From an uncultured Eubacteriales bacterium (GTDB lineage: Bacteria; Bacillota; Clostridia; Saccharofermentanales; UBA5734): DNA of 64,000 bases. A program made the translations under genes and the position numbers. This document shows positions 1 through 8,251 of this stretch, piece after piece. Position 1 is the first letter of the stretch. Every line of letters starts with the position of its first letter. The DNA is taken from NCBI GenBank assembly GCA_903835065.1, contig CAILLO010000001.1, positions 62,001-126,000 of the forward strand, written 5' to 3'. The notes under the pieces are model-generated. The model did not search any database and had not been told where the DNA came from. It was given only the letters and a program-made list of their open reading frames with translations.

Positions 1-127
1 GCTCGGCGTCGAAGCCCGCGCGGTGGGGCGAAGCCGGGTTGCCGAAGAGGTCGCGCATCGCGGTGGCGACGGCGTCGACGGTCTCGGGGAACGGTGGAGT
101 CGTGGCGGCGTTGTCGAAGTAGACCAT
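1..127 (-). CDS. Cysteine desulfurase-like aminotransferase (class V), N-terminal fragment
   Basis: The first 42 codons of a gene that runs off the left edge. The protein begins MVYFDNAATTPPFPETV and continues with GNPASPHRAG. The N-terminal YFDNAATT block and the GNP-S-H segment are typical of NifS/IscS-type PLP enzymes, which strip sulfur from cysteine for Fe-S clusters or tRNA thiolation. The PLP lysine and the active-site cysteine lie outside the window, so a related class V aminotransferase cannot be excluded. The ATG lies 10 nt downstream of the stop of the GntR regulator, so the two are probably cotranscribed. The ribosome-binding site is weak (GGAAC about 12 nt upstream), which would fit coupling to the upstream gene. 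Confidence 0.8.
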   Translation of the reverse strand, partial: MVYFDNAATTPPFPETVDAVATAMRDLFGNPASPHRAGFDAE

Positions 128-137
128 CCGCGCGCCG

Positions 138-887
138 TCAGTTCCGCCCGGCGTCCTGCACGATCGCGCAGCGGTCGGAGCGGAGGACCGCGACGACGTG
201 TTCGCAGAGGTTGCCGCTTCGGGAGGAAAGGTCGGACGTCGCGACGATCACGGCCTGTCCGCGCGCGATGTCGAGCGACTCGGACTCCTCGGGGGAGGCC
301 GAACGGACCTCGAGGCGCAGGTGCGTGCGGGTCGGCAGGAACGCGTACTTGTTCGCCGTGATGTCGAGCATGCGGCGACCCAGCCGGAGGTCGTCGATCA
401 GGTTGGGGAACATCCAGAGGGGGACGTAGGAGACGCAGTGCGCGTAGGGGGCGTCCTTCTCCTGGATGACCCAGGTCATCCTCGCATACGCCTTGTCCGT
501 CGACAGGGGCATCTGCCCGAAGATCCGGTCGAGTTCGTCGGATTCGCCCTCGATGCGGTCGATGGAGCGGAATTCGCGCGTCTCCTGGCTGTCGCTCGCG
601 AGGACCGAGAACTGGAATCCGTTGAAGCCCTTGAGCTCGATCGACTCCGGGCGTTCGGCCAGGTAGGTCCCCTTCCCCTTCACCTTGACCAGCACGCCTT
701 CGGCGACGAGTTCGGCCACGGCCTGCCGCACGGTCGGACGGCTGAGGAGGGTCATGTCGCAGATCTCGATCTCCGATGGGATCCTTCCGTCGGCGCCGAG
801 GCGTCCTGCGCGGATCCCTGCGACGAGGGCGTCCTTGAGCTGCGCGTAAAGGGGGATGTTGCTGTGCTTGTCGATTCGGATCACCAT
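138..887 (-). CDS. GntR-family transcriptional regulator with UTRA domain (HutC subfamily)
   Basis: A 249-residue repressor-type regulator. The N-terminal winged helix (about residues 5-70) has the family pattern PLYAQLKDALVAGI, then IPSEIEICDMTLLSRPTVRQAV, followed by a G-x-G-x-Y-x wing. The C-terminal half (about 85-240) is a UTRA ligand-binding domain like that of HutC/NagR regulators, which bind sugar phosphates, histidine intermediates or similar small molecules. The start at 887 is chosen because AGGAGGTGG sits about 8 nt upstream; the upstream in-frame ATGs (908, 926) lack such a site. It precedes a cysteine desulfurase-like gene, an unusual partner, and the ligand cannot be predicted. 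A candidate -10 box and repeated GGTCCA motifs lie just upstream, so autoregulation is plausible. Confidence 0.88.
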   Translation of the reverse strand: MVIRIDKHSNIPLYAQLKDALVAGIRAGRLGADGRIPSEIEICDMTLLSRPTVRQAVAELVAEGVLVKVKGKGTYLAERPESIELKGFNGFQFSVLASDSQETREFRSIDRIEGESDELDRIFGQMPLSTDKAYARMTWVIQEKDAPYAHCVSYVPLWMFPNLIDDLRLGRRMLDITANKYAFLPTRTHLRLEVRSASPEESESLDIARGQAVIVATSDLSSRSGNLCEHVVAVLRSDRCAIVQDAGRN

Positions 888-901
888 TTCGGCCACCTCC
901 T

Positions 902-930
902 GGTCCATACATGCTGACAGGTCCATTCTA
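902..930 (-). promoter_or_regulatory. Candidate GntR promoter with GGTCCA direct repeats
   Basis: On the minus strand TGGTAGAAT forms an extended -10 (TAGAAT at 925-930). No good -35 is visible. The hexamer GGTCCA (plus-strand reading) occurs at 902-907 and again at 920-925, 18 bp apart and just downstream of the -10, where a repressor would block initiation. The half-site resembles TGGTC-type operators of NagR/YvoA regulators, but no full palindrome is present. The operator role is inferred. Confidence 0.35.
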
Positions 931-947
931 CCATTCCGGGCGACGAA

Positions 948-978
948 AAGGGCGGCCGCAGCGAGTGCGGCCGCCCTT
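948..978 (-). terminator. Intrinsic terminator after the beta-propeller lipoprotein gene
   Basis: Perfect 13-bp inverted repeat (arms 948-960 and 966-978, AAGGGCGGCCGCA and its complement) with a 5-nt loop. On the minus strand it runs directly into CTTTTCGTCG, giving a U-rich tail. It lies 20 nt past the lipoprotein stop and separates that gene from the GntR regulator. Confidence 0.8.
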
Positions 979-998
979 AGGGGCAGATGCGGAGGGGG

Positions 999-3392
999 TC
1001 AGTCGATCGCCTTGGGCTGGCCGTAGGAGTCGGCCGCGCCGGGGAGTTCGACGGTTCCGAGCGTCGAGAAGTCGGTGAGCGAAGTGGTCTTGACCATTCC
1101 GCCGGAGATCGTGTAGAGCGTGTCGCCGACGTACAGGCCGCGCGTGATCGTGCGGGCTCCATAGAGGGCTTCGGGGTCGGCTTTGGCGTTGATATCCTCA
1201 TAGGACTTGAACACCTGCGTGAAGTCGACGTTCTTGTTGGAATGGGTCACCAGGCCGCGGACGTAGAGACCGCCCGCCGCGTCGTATCCCAGGACCGCGA
1301 ACCCCTGCCAGACGGGCTGGCCGTAGGCGATCGGGTCGGAGGCCTGGTCCTGCGGGACGCGGTTAATCGTGATCGGGATGCCGATCAGGTTCTTGTCCTT
1401 GGAGAAGAGCAGCGCCTTCTGGTTGTAGCTGATCTCCGAGTCGGTGCCGCGGTCGCCGAGCGACAGCTTGGTGATCTCCTTCGGGCTGGACGGGTCCGAG
1501 ACATCGTACATGGAGAACTTCATGCCGAGGTAGTAGGCCATGTCGCCCTGGACGAGCGCATCCTTGCCGAAGCCGAGCAGCAGCGTATCGGAGTAGGGGT
1601 GCAGGTATTCGCTGTAGCCCGGGATCTTCAGTTCGCCGACGACCGCCGGAGTCGTGGGCTTCGAGAGGTCGACCACGAACAGCGGGTCGGTGGTCTGGAA
1701 CGTCACAAGATAGGCGCGGTCGCCGATGAAGCGGACGGACTTGATCGTCTCCCTGGAGGCGAGTCCTTCGACCTTGCCGACGGTCTTCAGGTTCTTGTCG
1801 AGGACGTAGAGGTTGTTCATCGAGGTGTACTCGTCGTTCCTCCACGCATCGCCGACGGTCGTGGCGATGCGGAAGTAGCCGCCGGATTCGTCCATCGCGA
1901 ACTGGTTGAGCGCGTATCCGGGCACCGAGCCGACACCGGCTTCGGTGACGGTGGCGTCCGAGATGCGGAAGCGGAAGATGTCGGTGACGGTGTCGACGAC
2001 GGGCATCGGCATCATCGTGAAGACGTCCTTGGAACCGGTGGAGACGGTCGCGTCGCCCGTCGGATCAGGGGCGGTCGTGACGGTCTGGTCCGGCGCGGTC
2101 GGGTCGCCGGTCGGTTGCGGACCGGAAGTCGGATAGACCTGGGTCTGCTTGGGGTCGAGGACCAGATTGCCGTCGGCGTCGAGGACATAGACCTCGAGGC
2201 GGTCCGGCATGTAGATCTCGCGGCGGACGACGACCTTGTCCTTGAGGAAGTCGACGATCTTGCTCTGGCCGTCCTCGCTGGGATAGGAATTCGTGGAATC
2301 ATAGAACGGAGGCTCGGGGGTCGTGGCGGCGACCGTGCCGGAAGACCCGGCGGAGCCGGAACCGGTGCCCATGTCGGACGCCGGAGTCACGGTGGACTCC
2401 TGCTGCACCCAGCGGGTGGCCGCCACGTACAGGTAGTCGGAAGAGGCGTAGAGCACGCTGCCAGCGCCGAGAAGCGCCTTCGTGTCGACCGCCTTGCCCG
2501 TGTCGACCGTGTCGAGGCCGCTGACGACGAGGAAGCTGGAGTAGTCGTTGGACTTCACGATGCCGATCGCGGAGGGGGCGATCGTGGCGAACGTACCGCT
2601 GCCGTTGCGCACGGAGGGAATCATGCTCGCGACGGTCACGCTGGCGTCGTACCAGGTGTATCGGTTGGTGATCAGGTAGACGTCGGCGCCGATGCGGCGC
2701 GAAGAGAGGTAGTTGCCGTCCTGCTCGAAGTTGCGGACGAGCGAGGGCGAGGCGGGGTCGGCGACGTCGTAGACGCGGACTTCGGTCGTGGAAATGCCGA
2801 AGTATCCGCGCCAGATGGCCATCTTGCTTTCGACGGAGACGCCGCTGCCCGACGTCGCGGGTTCGACGCCCGGCGTCGAGGCTCCCGTGGTCGGCGAAGG
2901 CTCGGTCGCGCGATAGGACCCGACGATCAGTGACAAGCGGTGGTTCTCGGTGTCGAGGAACATCTCGATCGGATATTCGTTCGTCTTGCTTGAGAAGGTG
3001 ATGTCGGAGACGACCTTCATGGCGGCGGGGTCCCGCGCATCGACGATCAGGAACCGGTTGTTGGCGATCAGGTAGAGGTAGCTGCCGTCCGTCTTGACGA
3101 TATCGGCTTCGTCGACGCCGGCCACCTGGACGTTCGTGGTCGAGTAGTCGTTGCCGCTCTTCGAGGCCGCGTTCGTCTCCGGAGCTCCGGCGGCCGCGAG
3201 GTCGCGCGTGTATTGCAGATCGTGTCCGCCCGCCTGCTTGAGCAGCGCAATGATCGCGGCGTAGTTCTTCAGGTGCTGGATCGAGCCGGTCTTCAGGTTG
3301 CGGTCGGCGTTCGTGGAGGGCGCTGCGCACGAGGCGAGCACGAGGGCGAATGCGAGAAGGACCATGAACAGAACCATCATCCCGCGTTTCAT
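999..3392 (-). CDS. Secreted beta-propeller-domain lipoprotein
   Basis: A 797-residue exported protein. It begins with a lipoprotein signal peptide: MKRGMM, a hydrophobic stretch, and lipobox LASC with the lipidated cysteine near residue 21. The rest matches the Beta_propel family (COG4880, secreted proteins with a C-terminal propeller distantly related to WD-40). It has repeated blade-like segments such as VQVAGVDEADIVKTDGSYLY, VRVYDVADPASPSLV, FVVDLSKPTTPAVVGELKIPG and FSMYDVSDPSSPKEI. Serine/threonine/proline-rich linkers occur near residues 155-175 and 390-470. The start at 3392 has AAGGAGG 8 nt upstream; the longer reading frame lacks a signal peptide. The function of this family is not established; a surface binding role is likely. 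A strong terminator follows, so it is probably a single-gene unit. Confidence 0.85.
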   Translation of the reverse strand: MKRGMMVLFMVLLAFALVLASCAAPSTNADRNLKTGSIQHLKNYAAIIALLKQAGGHDLQYTRDLAAAGAPETNAASKSGNDYSTTNVQVAGVDEADIVKTDGSYLYLIANNRFLIVDARDPAAMKVVSDITFSSKTNEYPIEMFLDTENHRLSLIVGSYRATEPSPTTGASTPGVEPATSGSGVSVESKMAIWRGYFGISTTEVRVYDVADPASPSLVRNFEQDGNYLSSRRIGADVYLITNRYTWYDASVTVASMIPSVRNGSGTFATIAPSAIGIVKSNDYSSFLVVSGLDTVDTGKAVDTKALLGAGSVLYASSDYLYVAATRWVQQESTVTPASDMGTGSGSAGSSGTVAATTPEPPFYDSTNSYPSEDGQSKIVDFLKDKVVVRREIYMPDRLEVYVLDADGNLVLDPKQTQVYPTSGPQPTGDPTAPDQTVTTAPDPTGDATVSTGSKDVFTMMPMPVVDTVTDIFRFRISDATVTEAGVGSVPGYALNQFAMDESGGYFRIATTVGDAWRNDEYTSMNNLYVLDKNLKTVGKVEGLASRETIKSVRFIGDRAYLVTFQTTDPLFVVDLSKPTTPAVVGELKIPGYSEYLHPYSDTLLLGFGKDALVQGDMAYYLGMKFSMYDVSDPSSPKEITKLSLGDRGTDSEISYNQKALLFSKDKNLIGIPITINRVPQDQASDPIAYGQPVWQGFAVLGYDAAGGLYVRGLVTHSNKNVDFTQVFKSYEDINAKADPEALYGARTITRGLYVGDTLYTISGGMVKTTSLTDFSTLGTVELPGAADSYGQPKAID

Positions 3393-3475
3393 CGGAAATC
3401 CTCCTTCGGAACGCGAGGCGAATCCCCGCGGTTCACTTCCGAGGTATATACGAATCCACGGGGAGGAAGGTTCCA

Positions 3476-4909
3476 TCAGACGCGGAGTTCGGGCGTCCTC
3501 GCGTCAAGGACGTCCTTGTTGCGCTCGAGGACCGGCTTCACGACCTCCTCGAGGTACTCGTCGACCTGCTCGGGACAGCGGCCGATGTGGAGCGACGGAT
3601 CGAGCAGCGCGTCGAGCTCCTCCCGTCCCATACCGAAGGCGGGGTCGGCCGCGAGCCGTTCGATCAGATCGTTCGGAAGCCCGTTGACCTTGACGGTCGC
3701 GCCGGCCTTCATGGAGTGCACGCGAATCCGCTCGTGGAGGACCTGGCGGTCCCCTCCCCGCTTCACGGCCTGCATGAGGATGTTCTCCGTGGCCATGAAG
3801 GGGAGTTCCTCCGCGAGGTGGCGCCGGATCACGCTGCGGTTGACCACGAGCCCGCCCGCGACGTTGCGGTATAGGGACAGCACCGCGTCGACCGACAGGA
3901 AGGCTTCGGGGACGGAGATCCGCTTGTTCGCCGAATCGTCGAGCGTGCGTTCGAACCACTGGGTCGCCGCGGTCATCGCCGGGTTCATCAGGTCCGCCAT
4001 CACGTAGCGCGACAGCGAGGCGATCCGCTCGCAGCGCATCGGGTTCCGCTTGTAGGGCATCGCGCTCGAACCAACCTGCTTCTCCTCGAACGGCTCCTCG
4101 ATCTCCTTCAGGTGCTGGAGGAGGCGGATGTCGTTGCTGAAGCGATGGGCGCTCTGGGCGATCCCCGACAGCACGGAAAGGACCCGGAAGTCGGTCTTGC
4201 GCGAATAGGTCTGCCCGGAGACCGGCACGACGCCGGGATAGCCCATCTTCTTCGCGATGCGCCGGTCGAGCTCGCGGACCTTCGCGTGGTCGCCGTCGAA
4301 CAGCTCGAGGAAGCTGGCCTGCGTGCCCGTCGTCCCCTTGCTTCCCAGCAGGAGGATTCCGGACCGGACGTGGTCGAGGTCGTCGAGGTCGGAGAGCAGG
4401 TCCTCGATCCAGAGGGTCGCCCGCTTCCCCACCGTCACCGGCTGGGCGGGCTGGAAGTGAGTGAAACCGAGGGTGGGGACGGCGCGGTACCGCTCGGCGA
4501 AATCGGAGAGTTCCGCGACGACCGAGAGCAGCCGCGCGCGCAGAAGGTCGAGGCCCTCCGCCATCAGCATCAGGTCCGTGTTGTCGCCGACGTAGCAGGA
4601 GGTCGCGCCGAGGTGGATGATGCCCCTCGCGGTCGGACACTGGTCGCCGTAGGCGAGGATATGGGCCATCACGTCGTGCCGCACTTCCCGTTCGTGCGCG
4701 TCGGCGGACTTGTAGTCGATCTCGTCCGCGTGGTCGCGCAGTTCCTGGATCTGGGCCTCCGTGATCGGGAGTCCGAGCTCGCGTTCGGCCTCGGCCAGCG
4801 CGATCCAGAGACGGCGCCAGTTGCGGAACTTGCGGTCGGGCGAGAAGAGATACAGCATCTCGCGGCTCGCGTAGCGGGAGTTCAGGGGCGTTTCGTAGGC
4901 GGATCCCAT
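3476..4909 (-). CDS. purB: Adenylosuccinate lyase
   Basis: A 477-residue cytoplasmic enzyme of the fumarase/aspartase superfamily. It releases fumarate from SAICAR in purine synthesis and from adenylosuccinate in AMP synthesis. The superfamily signature GSSAMPYKRNP is at residues 280-290, and the other active-site segments TSCYVGDNTD (about 103-112) and GTTGTQASF (about 192-200) are intact. Length is normal for the family. The ATG at 4909 follows GGAAGGATGG. It lies 31 nt downstream of an aspartate aminotransferase; aspartate is the nitrogen donor for the SAICAR step, so the pairing makes metabolic sense. The two may be cotranscribed. A TATAAT sits between them but has no -35 partner. Confidence 0.96.
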   Translation of the reverse strand: MGSAYETPLNSRYASREMLYLFSPDRKFRNWRRLWIALAEAERELGLPITEAQIQELRDHADEIDYKSADAHEREVRHDVMAHILAYGDQCPTARGIIHLGATSCYVGDNTDLMLMAEGLDLLRARLLSVVAELSDFAERYRAVPTLGFTHFQPAQPVTVGKRATLWIEDLLSDLDDLDHVRSGILLLGSKGTTGTQASFLELFDGDHAKVRELDRRIAKKMGYPGVVPVSGQTYSRKTDFRVLSVLSGIAQSAHRFSNDIRLLQHLKEIEEPFEEKQVGSSAMPYKRNPMRCERIASLSRYVMADLMNPAMTAATQWFERTLDDSANKRISVPEAFLSVDAVLSLYRNVAGGLVVNRSVIRRHLAEELPFMATENILMQAVKRGGDRQVLHERIRVHSMKAGATVKVNGLPNDLIERLAADPAFGMGREELDALLDPSLHIGRCPEQVDEYLEEVVKPVLERNKDVLDARTPELRV

Positions 4910-4940
4910 GACGTCACCATCCTTCCGCCTCGATTATACC

Positions 4941-6230
4941 CTATCGGGACGCTTCGGTGGCTCCGCGGCGAGCGGAGGCGAGCCGCACGCAGGTGCAGAG
5001 GACCTCGATCGCGGTCACCAGTTCCGACGTCGGCGGGAACGACGGGGCGATCCGGATATTGCGGTCGTTCGGGTCCTTGCCGTAGGGGTACGCGGCTCCG
5101 GCGGGCGTCAGTTCGACGCCGACGGACTTCGCGAGGGCGACGACCTCCTTCGCCAGACCCTTCTCGACGAAGAGGCTGATGAAGTATCCGCCGCGCGGAG
5201 CGATCCAGGTGGCGATTCCCGGCTCCCGGAGCTCCGCGTCGAGGATGCGCAGGACGGTCTCGAACTTCGGGCGCAGGATCGCGGCGTGGCGCTCCATGTG
5301 CTTCTCCACGCCCGCCCTGTCCTTGAGGTAGCGCACGTGCCGCAGCTGGTTGATCTTGTCGTGGCCGATCGTCTGGATGCCCATGTTCTTCCGGATGTGC
5401 TCGATGTTGGCCGGACTCGTGGCCAGGGCGGCGACGCCGGCGCCCGCGAAGGTCACCTTGGACGTCGAGGCGAACATGTAGACGCGGTCGGGGTTCCCCG
5501 CCTCCGCGCACAGGGCGGTCATCTCCGGGACCGACGGCTTGTCCTCGGGATACAGATGGTGCAGGAAGTACGCGTTGTCCCAGAAGATTCGGAAGTCCGG
5601 AGCTGACCGCATGGCGGCCAGGCGGCGGCAGGCCTTCTCCGAGTAGACGATCCCGTCGGGGTTGCTGTACACGGGCACGCACCAGATGCCGCGGATCGAG
5701 GCGTCCATCGCGCACAGGCGCTCGACCTCGTCCATGTCCGGACCTTCGGGCGTCATCCCGACGGGCAGCATCTCGATGCCCAGTTCCTTGCAGATCGCGA
5801 AGTGGCGGTCGTAGCCCGGGGACGGGCACAGGAACTTGACGACGGGCTCGCGGGACCACGGGCGATCCGCGCCGGGGACGGCCGTGAGCATCGCCCGCGC
5901 GACGGCATCGTACATGAGATTGAGGCTCGAATTGCCGCCGACGATCACCTGTGCGGCGGGCACGCCGAAGAGGCTGCCGAAAAGGGCGCGGGCTTCCGGA
6001 AGGCCCTCGAGCAGGCCGTAGTTGCGCGTGTCCGTGCCATCGGCGCCCTTGACGTCGGACGGACCGAGGACGGCCATCATCTCGGACGCCAGGTCGAGCT
6101 GCTCCTTGCAGGGCTTTCCGCGGGCCATGTTGAGGCTGAGCTTGCGCGCCGCGAAGGCGTCGAGGCGGAGCTGCTGGGCTTCGGCCTCCTTGAGGAGTGC
6201 GGCACGGTCGAGGGACGAATATGACGGCAT
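4941..6230 (-). CDS. Aspartate aminotransferase, PF12897 (MocR-like / Corynebacterium type)
   Basis: A 429-residue PLP enzyme. Visible landmarks of fold-type I aminotransferases are VIVGGNSSLNLMYD (about 96-109), SNPDG with the substrate/PLP asparagine near 190, FWDNAY with the PLP-pyridine aspartate near 218, and STSKVTFAGAG with the Schiff-base lysine near 258. The motifs LSLNMARGKPCKEQLDL and RNYGLLEGLPEAR belong to the PF12897 family, whose studied members transaminate aspartate with 2-oxoglutarate. Substrate specificity is inferred from family. It sits upstream of purB. A well-formed promoter lies at 6293-6321 and is surrounded by three copies of a GAACGTTCC palindrome that could be operators. 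Confidence 0.88.
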   Translation of the reverse strand: MPSYSSLDRAALLKEAEAQQLRLDAFAARKLSLNMARGKPCKEQLDLASEMMAVLGPSDVKGADGTDTRNYGLLEGLPEARALFGSLFGVPAAQVIVGGNSSLNLMYDAVARAMLTAVPGADRPWSREPVVKFLCPSPGYDRHFAICKELGIEMLPVGMTPEGPDMDEVERLCAMDASIRGIWCVPVYSNPDGIVYSEKACRRLAAMRSAPDFRIFWDNAYFLHHLYPEDKPSVPEMTALCAEAGNPDRVYMFASTSKVTFAGAGVAALATSPANIEHIRKNMGIQTIGHDKINQLRHVRYLKDRAGVEKHMERHAAILRPKFETVLRILDAELREPGIATWIAPRGGYFISLFVEKGLAKEVVALAKSVGVELTPAGAAYPYGKDPNDRNIRIAPSFPPTSELVTAIEVLCTCVRLASARRGATEASR

Positions 6231-6247
6231 GTGAGCTCCTCCTTGCA

Positions 6248-6343
6248 GAACGTTCCGCGCAGGCCGTTTCCCGCGCCCGACTCGTTCGATTCATTATATG
6301 AAACGTTCCCTAGGCTTTCAACCGCCTTCGCGAGGGAACGTTC
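6248..6343 (-). repeat. Three GAACGTTCC palindromes around the aminotransferase promoter
   Basis: Three near-identical palindromic sites centre at about 6251.5 (GAACGTTCC), 6304.5 (AAACGTTCCC) and 6339.5 (GGGAACGTTC). One lies downstream of the -10, one in the -10/-35 spacer and one upstream of the -35. The outer two also form a 10-bp hairpin (6302-6311 with 6333-6342) that could act as a weak terminator for yraN. Binding-site function is inferred from copy number and placement. Confidence 0.45.
6293..6321 (-). promoter_or_regulatory. Promoter of the aspartate aminotransferase gene
   Basis: Minus-strand TTGAAA (6316-6321) and TATAAT (6293-6298) are separated by exactly 17 bp, which is near-consensus for the vegetative sigma factor. 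The predicted start leaves a leader of about 55 nt. The spacer contains one copy of the GAACGTTCC-type palindrome. Confidence 0.75.
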
Positions 6344-6713
6344 AATCGAAAGGGAGAATTTCGATGCAGGATACGCGTCCATCCGATTCACATTGCACGG
6401 AAGCGGCCAGGAACCGGACTTCTCGGTCCTCCAGTCGGCGTTCCTGCAGGAAGCAGGCTGCGATGCGGCGGATCCGGCGGACCTTGGCCGCGGTCACGGC
6501 CTCGGCGGGCGAACCGAATCGGTCCGAGGAACGCGACTTCACTTCCACGAAGCAGACGGCGCCCCGGTCGGCGACGACGAGGTCGATCTCCCCGAGGCGG
6601 TGGAAGCGGTAGTTCCTCGCGAGAAGGGACATGCCGCGCCGGAGGAGTTCGTCGGCGACGGCAGCCTCGGCCGCCTTCCCCTTCGACACGTTTCCCGCTC
6701 GGGCGTCACGCAT
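6342..6713 (-). CDS. yraN: UPF0102 / YraN-family endonuclease-like protein
   Basis: A 123-residue protein of the YraN (UPF0102) family, related to Holliday-junction resolvase-like nucleases. The core reads GKAAEAAVADELLRRGM, then RNYRFHRLGEIDLVVADRGAVCFVEVKSR. The E-D-(E)VK pattern is the restriction-endonuclease-like catalytic triad. Biochemical function is not firmly established. The ATG at 6713 overlaps the rnhB stop by 8 nt, so translation is likely coupled; rnhB-yraN adjacency is common in bacteria. A hairpin just after the stop may end the transcript. Confidence 0.88.
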   Translation of the reverse strand: MRDARAGNVSKGKAAEAAVADELLRRGMSLLARNYRFHRLGEIDLVVADRGAVCFVEVKSRSSDRFGSPAEAVTAAKVRRIRRIAACFLQERRLEDREVRFLAASVQCESDGRVSCIEILPFD

Positions 6714-7347
6714 CGTCGAGACCCGTGGTGAAGCTGAGCCGGTGGATCGGACAGCGGCCGTACATTCGGAGCGCTTCGTAGTGCTCGGGCGTGCCGTATC
6801 CCTTGTGCTTCACGAAGCCGTACTGCGGATAGACGCGGTCGTATGCCTCCATGATCCGGTCCCGGTGGACCTTGGCGAGGATCGAGGCCGCCGCGATCGA
6901 GACGCTCAGCGCATCCCCCTTGACGATGGCGACGACGGGAATGCCGGTGCCCTCGAGATCGACCGCGTCGACCAGGAGGACGTCGGGCGGGACGAGCAGG
7001 CCTGAAACGGCGTTCGCCATCGCCCTCTTCGTCGCGTTGAGGATGTTGATCCGATCGATCTCGAGCGCGTCGACCTCCTGGATGCAGGAATCCGCGCACT
7101 CGTCGAGGATCCGTTCGAACAGTTCGTCGCGCCGGGCCGGGGACAGCTTCTTGGAATCGTCGACTCCCAGGACGCGGCGCGCAGGGTCGAGGACGCAGCA
7201 GGCCGCGACGACGGGACCGGCGAGGGGGCCTCTTCCCGCTTCGTCGATGCCGCCGATGCGCATCCGGCCCTGCAGCCAGCAGCGGCGCTCGTATTCGAGC
7301 ATCGCGTCATACTTCTCGTCCGGCTTTCGACGGGCTGCGCGGGGCAT
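6706..7347 (-). CDS. rnhB: Ribonuclease HII
   Basis: A 213-residue enzyme that cuts RNA in RNA-DNA hybrids, including single misincorporated ribonucleotides. The catalytic motif GIDEAGRGPLAGP (Asp35, Glu36) and the LLVDAVDL aspartate (about 127) are intact, and the conserved KVHRDRIM and HKGYGTPEH segments are present. The N terminus is about 20 residues longer than the shortest homologues and is basic. It starts 4 nt after the rbgA stop and overlaps yraN at its end. A second RNase H (type I) is encoded at 30.4-30.9 kb, so the cell has both classes. Confidence 0.95.
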   Translation of the reverse strand: MPRAARRKPDEKYDAMLEYERRCWLQGRMRIGGIDEAGRGPLAGPVVAACCVLDPARRVLGVDDSKKLSPARRDELFERILDECADSCIQEVDALEIDRINILNATKRAMANAVSGLLVPPDVLLVDAVDLEGTGIPVVAIVKGDALSVSIAAASILAKVHRDRIMEAYDRVYPQYGFVKHKGYGTPEHYEALRMYGRCPIHRLSFTTGLDDA

Positions 7348-7351
7348 GGCG

Positions 7352-8227
7352 CTACGCGTCCTCCTGGGGCACGTCCGATGGGCTCTCCAGGGTCATCCTG
7401 CCCAGGACGCCCCCTCGGACCTCGTCGAGGAAGAGGACCGAGAACCGCGTCAGGTCGGCGCGGTTCCCCGGAAGGAGGCACCCGCGGCGGCGCGCCGCCT
7501 CCTCCAGGAGCAGAGGCGCGGACGGCGCGAGGTCCTCGAGTTTGTAGCGCTTGCGGAGCAGGTCGGGATACCGGTCCACGAGCAGGCGCATCGTCTCGGT
7601 CGCCAGTTCCTCGATCGCGATCACGTCGTCGCGGATCGCGCCGGTCGCCGCGAGGCGGAGACGGCGGTGCGCGCTGCCCAGCTGCGGCCAGAGGACGCCG
7701 GGCATGTCCATCAGTTCGAGCTGTCCCTCGCCGCGGATCCACTGGGCGCCGCGCGTGACGCCGGGACGGTCCTCGACGAGGGCCGCCTTGCGCCCGGTCA
7801 GGGCGTTGATCAGCGTCGACTTGCCGGAATTCGGGATGCCGACGACCATCGCGCGGACCGGACGGAAGATCCGTCCGCGTTCGGCGGCGCGCTCCAGCCG
7901 GGCCGAGCAGAGGTCGATCGCGGCGGCGCGGACGCGTTCCAGTCCCTTGCGGTGCAGACTGTCGACGGGGATCGCGCGACAGGTGTCCTTCGCCAGATAA
8001 CGGATCCAGTCGGTCGTTCGGCCCTCTTCGGCCAGGTCCGCCTTGTTCAGGACGACGAGACGCGGCTTCTGACCGATGATCCGGTCGAGTTCCGGGTTGC
8101 GGCTGGAGAACGGAATCCGGGCGTCGCAGGTCTCGATCACGAGGTCGACCTGGGAGAGACGCTCGGCGATGCTGCGCATCGTCTTCGTCATGTGTCCCGG
8201 GAACCAGCTCAGGTCCTTCATGTCCAT
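7352..8227 (-). CDS. rbgA: Ribosome biogenesis GTPase RbgA (YlqF)
   Basis: A 291-residue circularly permuted GTPase needed for late 50S subunit assembly in Firmicutes. The N terminus MDMKDLSWFPGHMTKTMR is diagnostic. The G motifs are in permuted order: NKAD (G4, about 61-64), GIPNSGKST (G1, 130-138), then DMPG (G3, 174-177). Either ATG, 8227 or 8221, could be used; the GAGGTGAGGTGA stretch serves both. It follows the rplS terminator by 25 nt and runs into rnhB, matching the rplS-rbgA-rnhB order of Bacillus. Expression may depend on read-through because I see no separate promoter. Confidence 0.95.
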   Translation of the reverse strand: MDMKDLSWFPGHMTKTMRSIAERLSQVDLVIETCDARIPFSSRNPELDRIIGQKPRLVVLNKADLAEEGRTTDWIRYLAKDTCRAIPVDSLHRKGLERVRAAAIDLCSARLERAAERGRIFRPVRAMVVGIPNSGKSTLINALTGRKAALVEDRPGVTRGAQWIRGEGQLELMDMPGVLWPQLGSAHRRLRLAATGAIRDDVIAIEELATETMRLLVDRYPDLLRKRYKLEDLAPSAPLLLEEAARRRGCLLPGNRADLTRFSVLFLDEVRGGVLGRMTLESPSDVPQEDA

Positions 8228-8251
8228 GCCGTCACCTCACCTCGAAAAGAA

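Noticed and set aside
987-2933. A long plus-strand open frame opposite the beta-propeller lipoprotein gene
   Set aside because: It is antisense to a protein with a signal peptide, SD and family motifs; its composition (Val/Gly/Asp/Arg-rich, no domains) is that of a high-GC shadow frame.
4933-4938. TATAAT between the aminotransferase and purB as a purB promoter
   Set aside because: The -10 is perfect, but no -35 or TGn extension is present; cotranscription from 6293-6321 is simpler.
6248-6343. GAACGTTCC sites as LexA boxes
   Set aside because: The Bacillus-type SOS box needs GAAC-N4-GTTC, as at recA (21660-21671); these have no central spacer.
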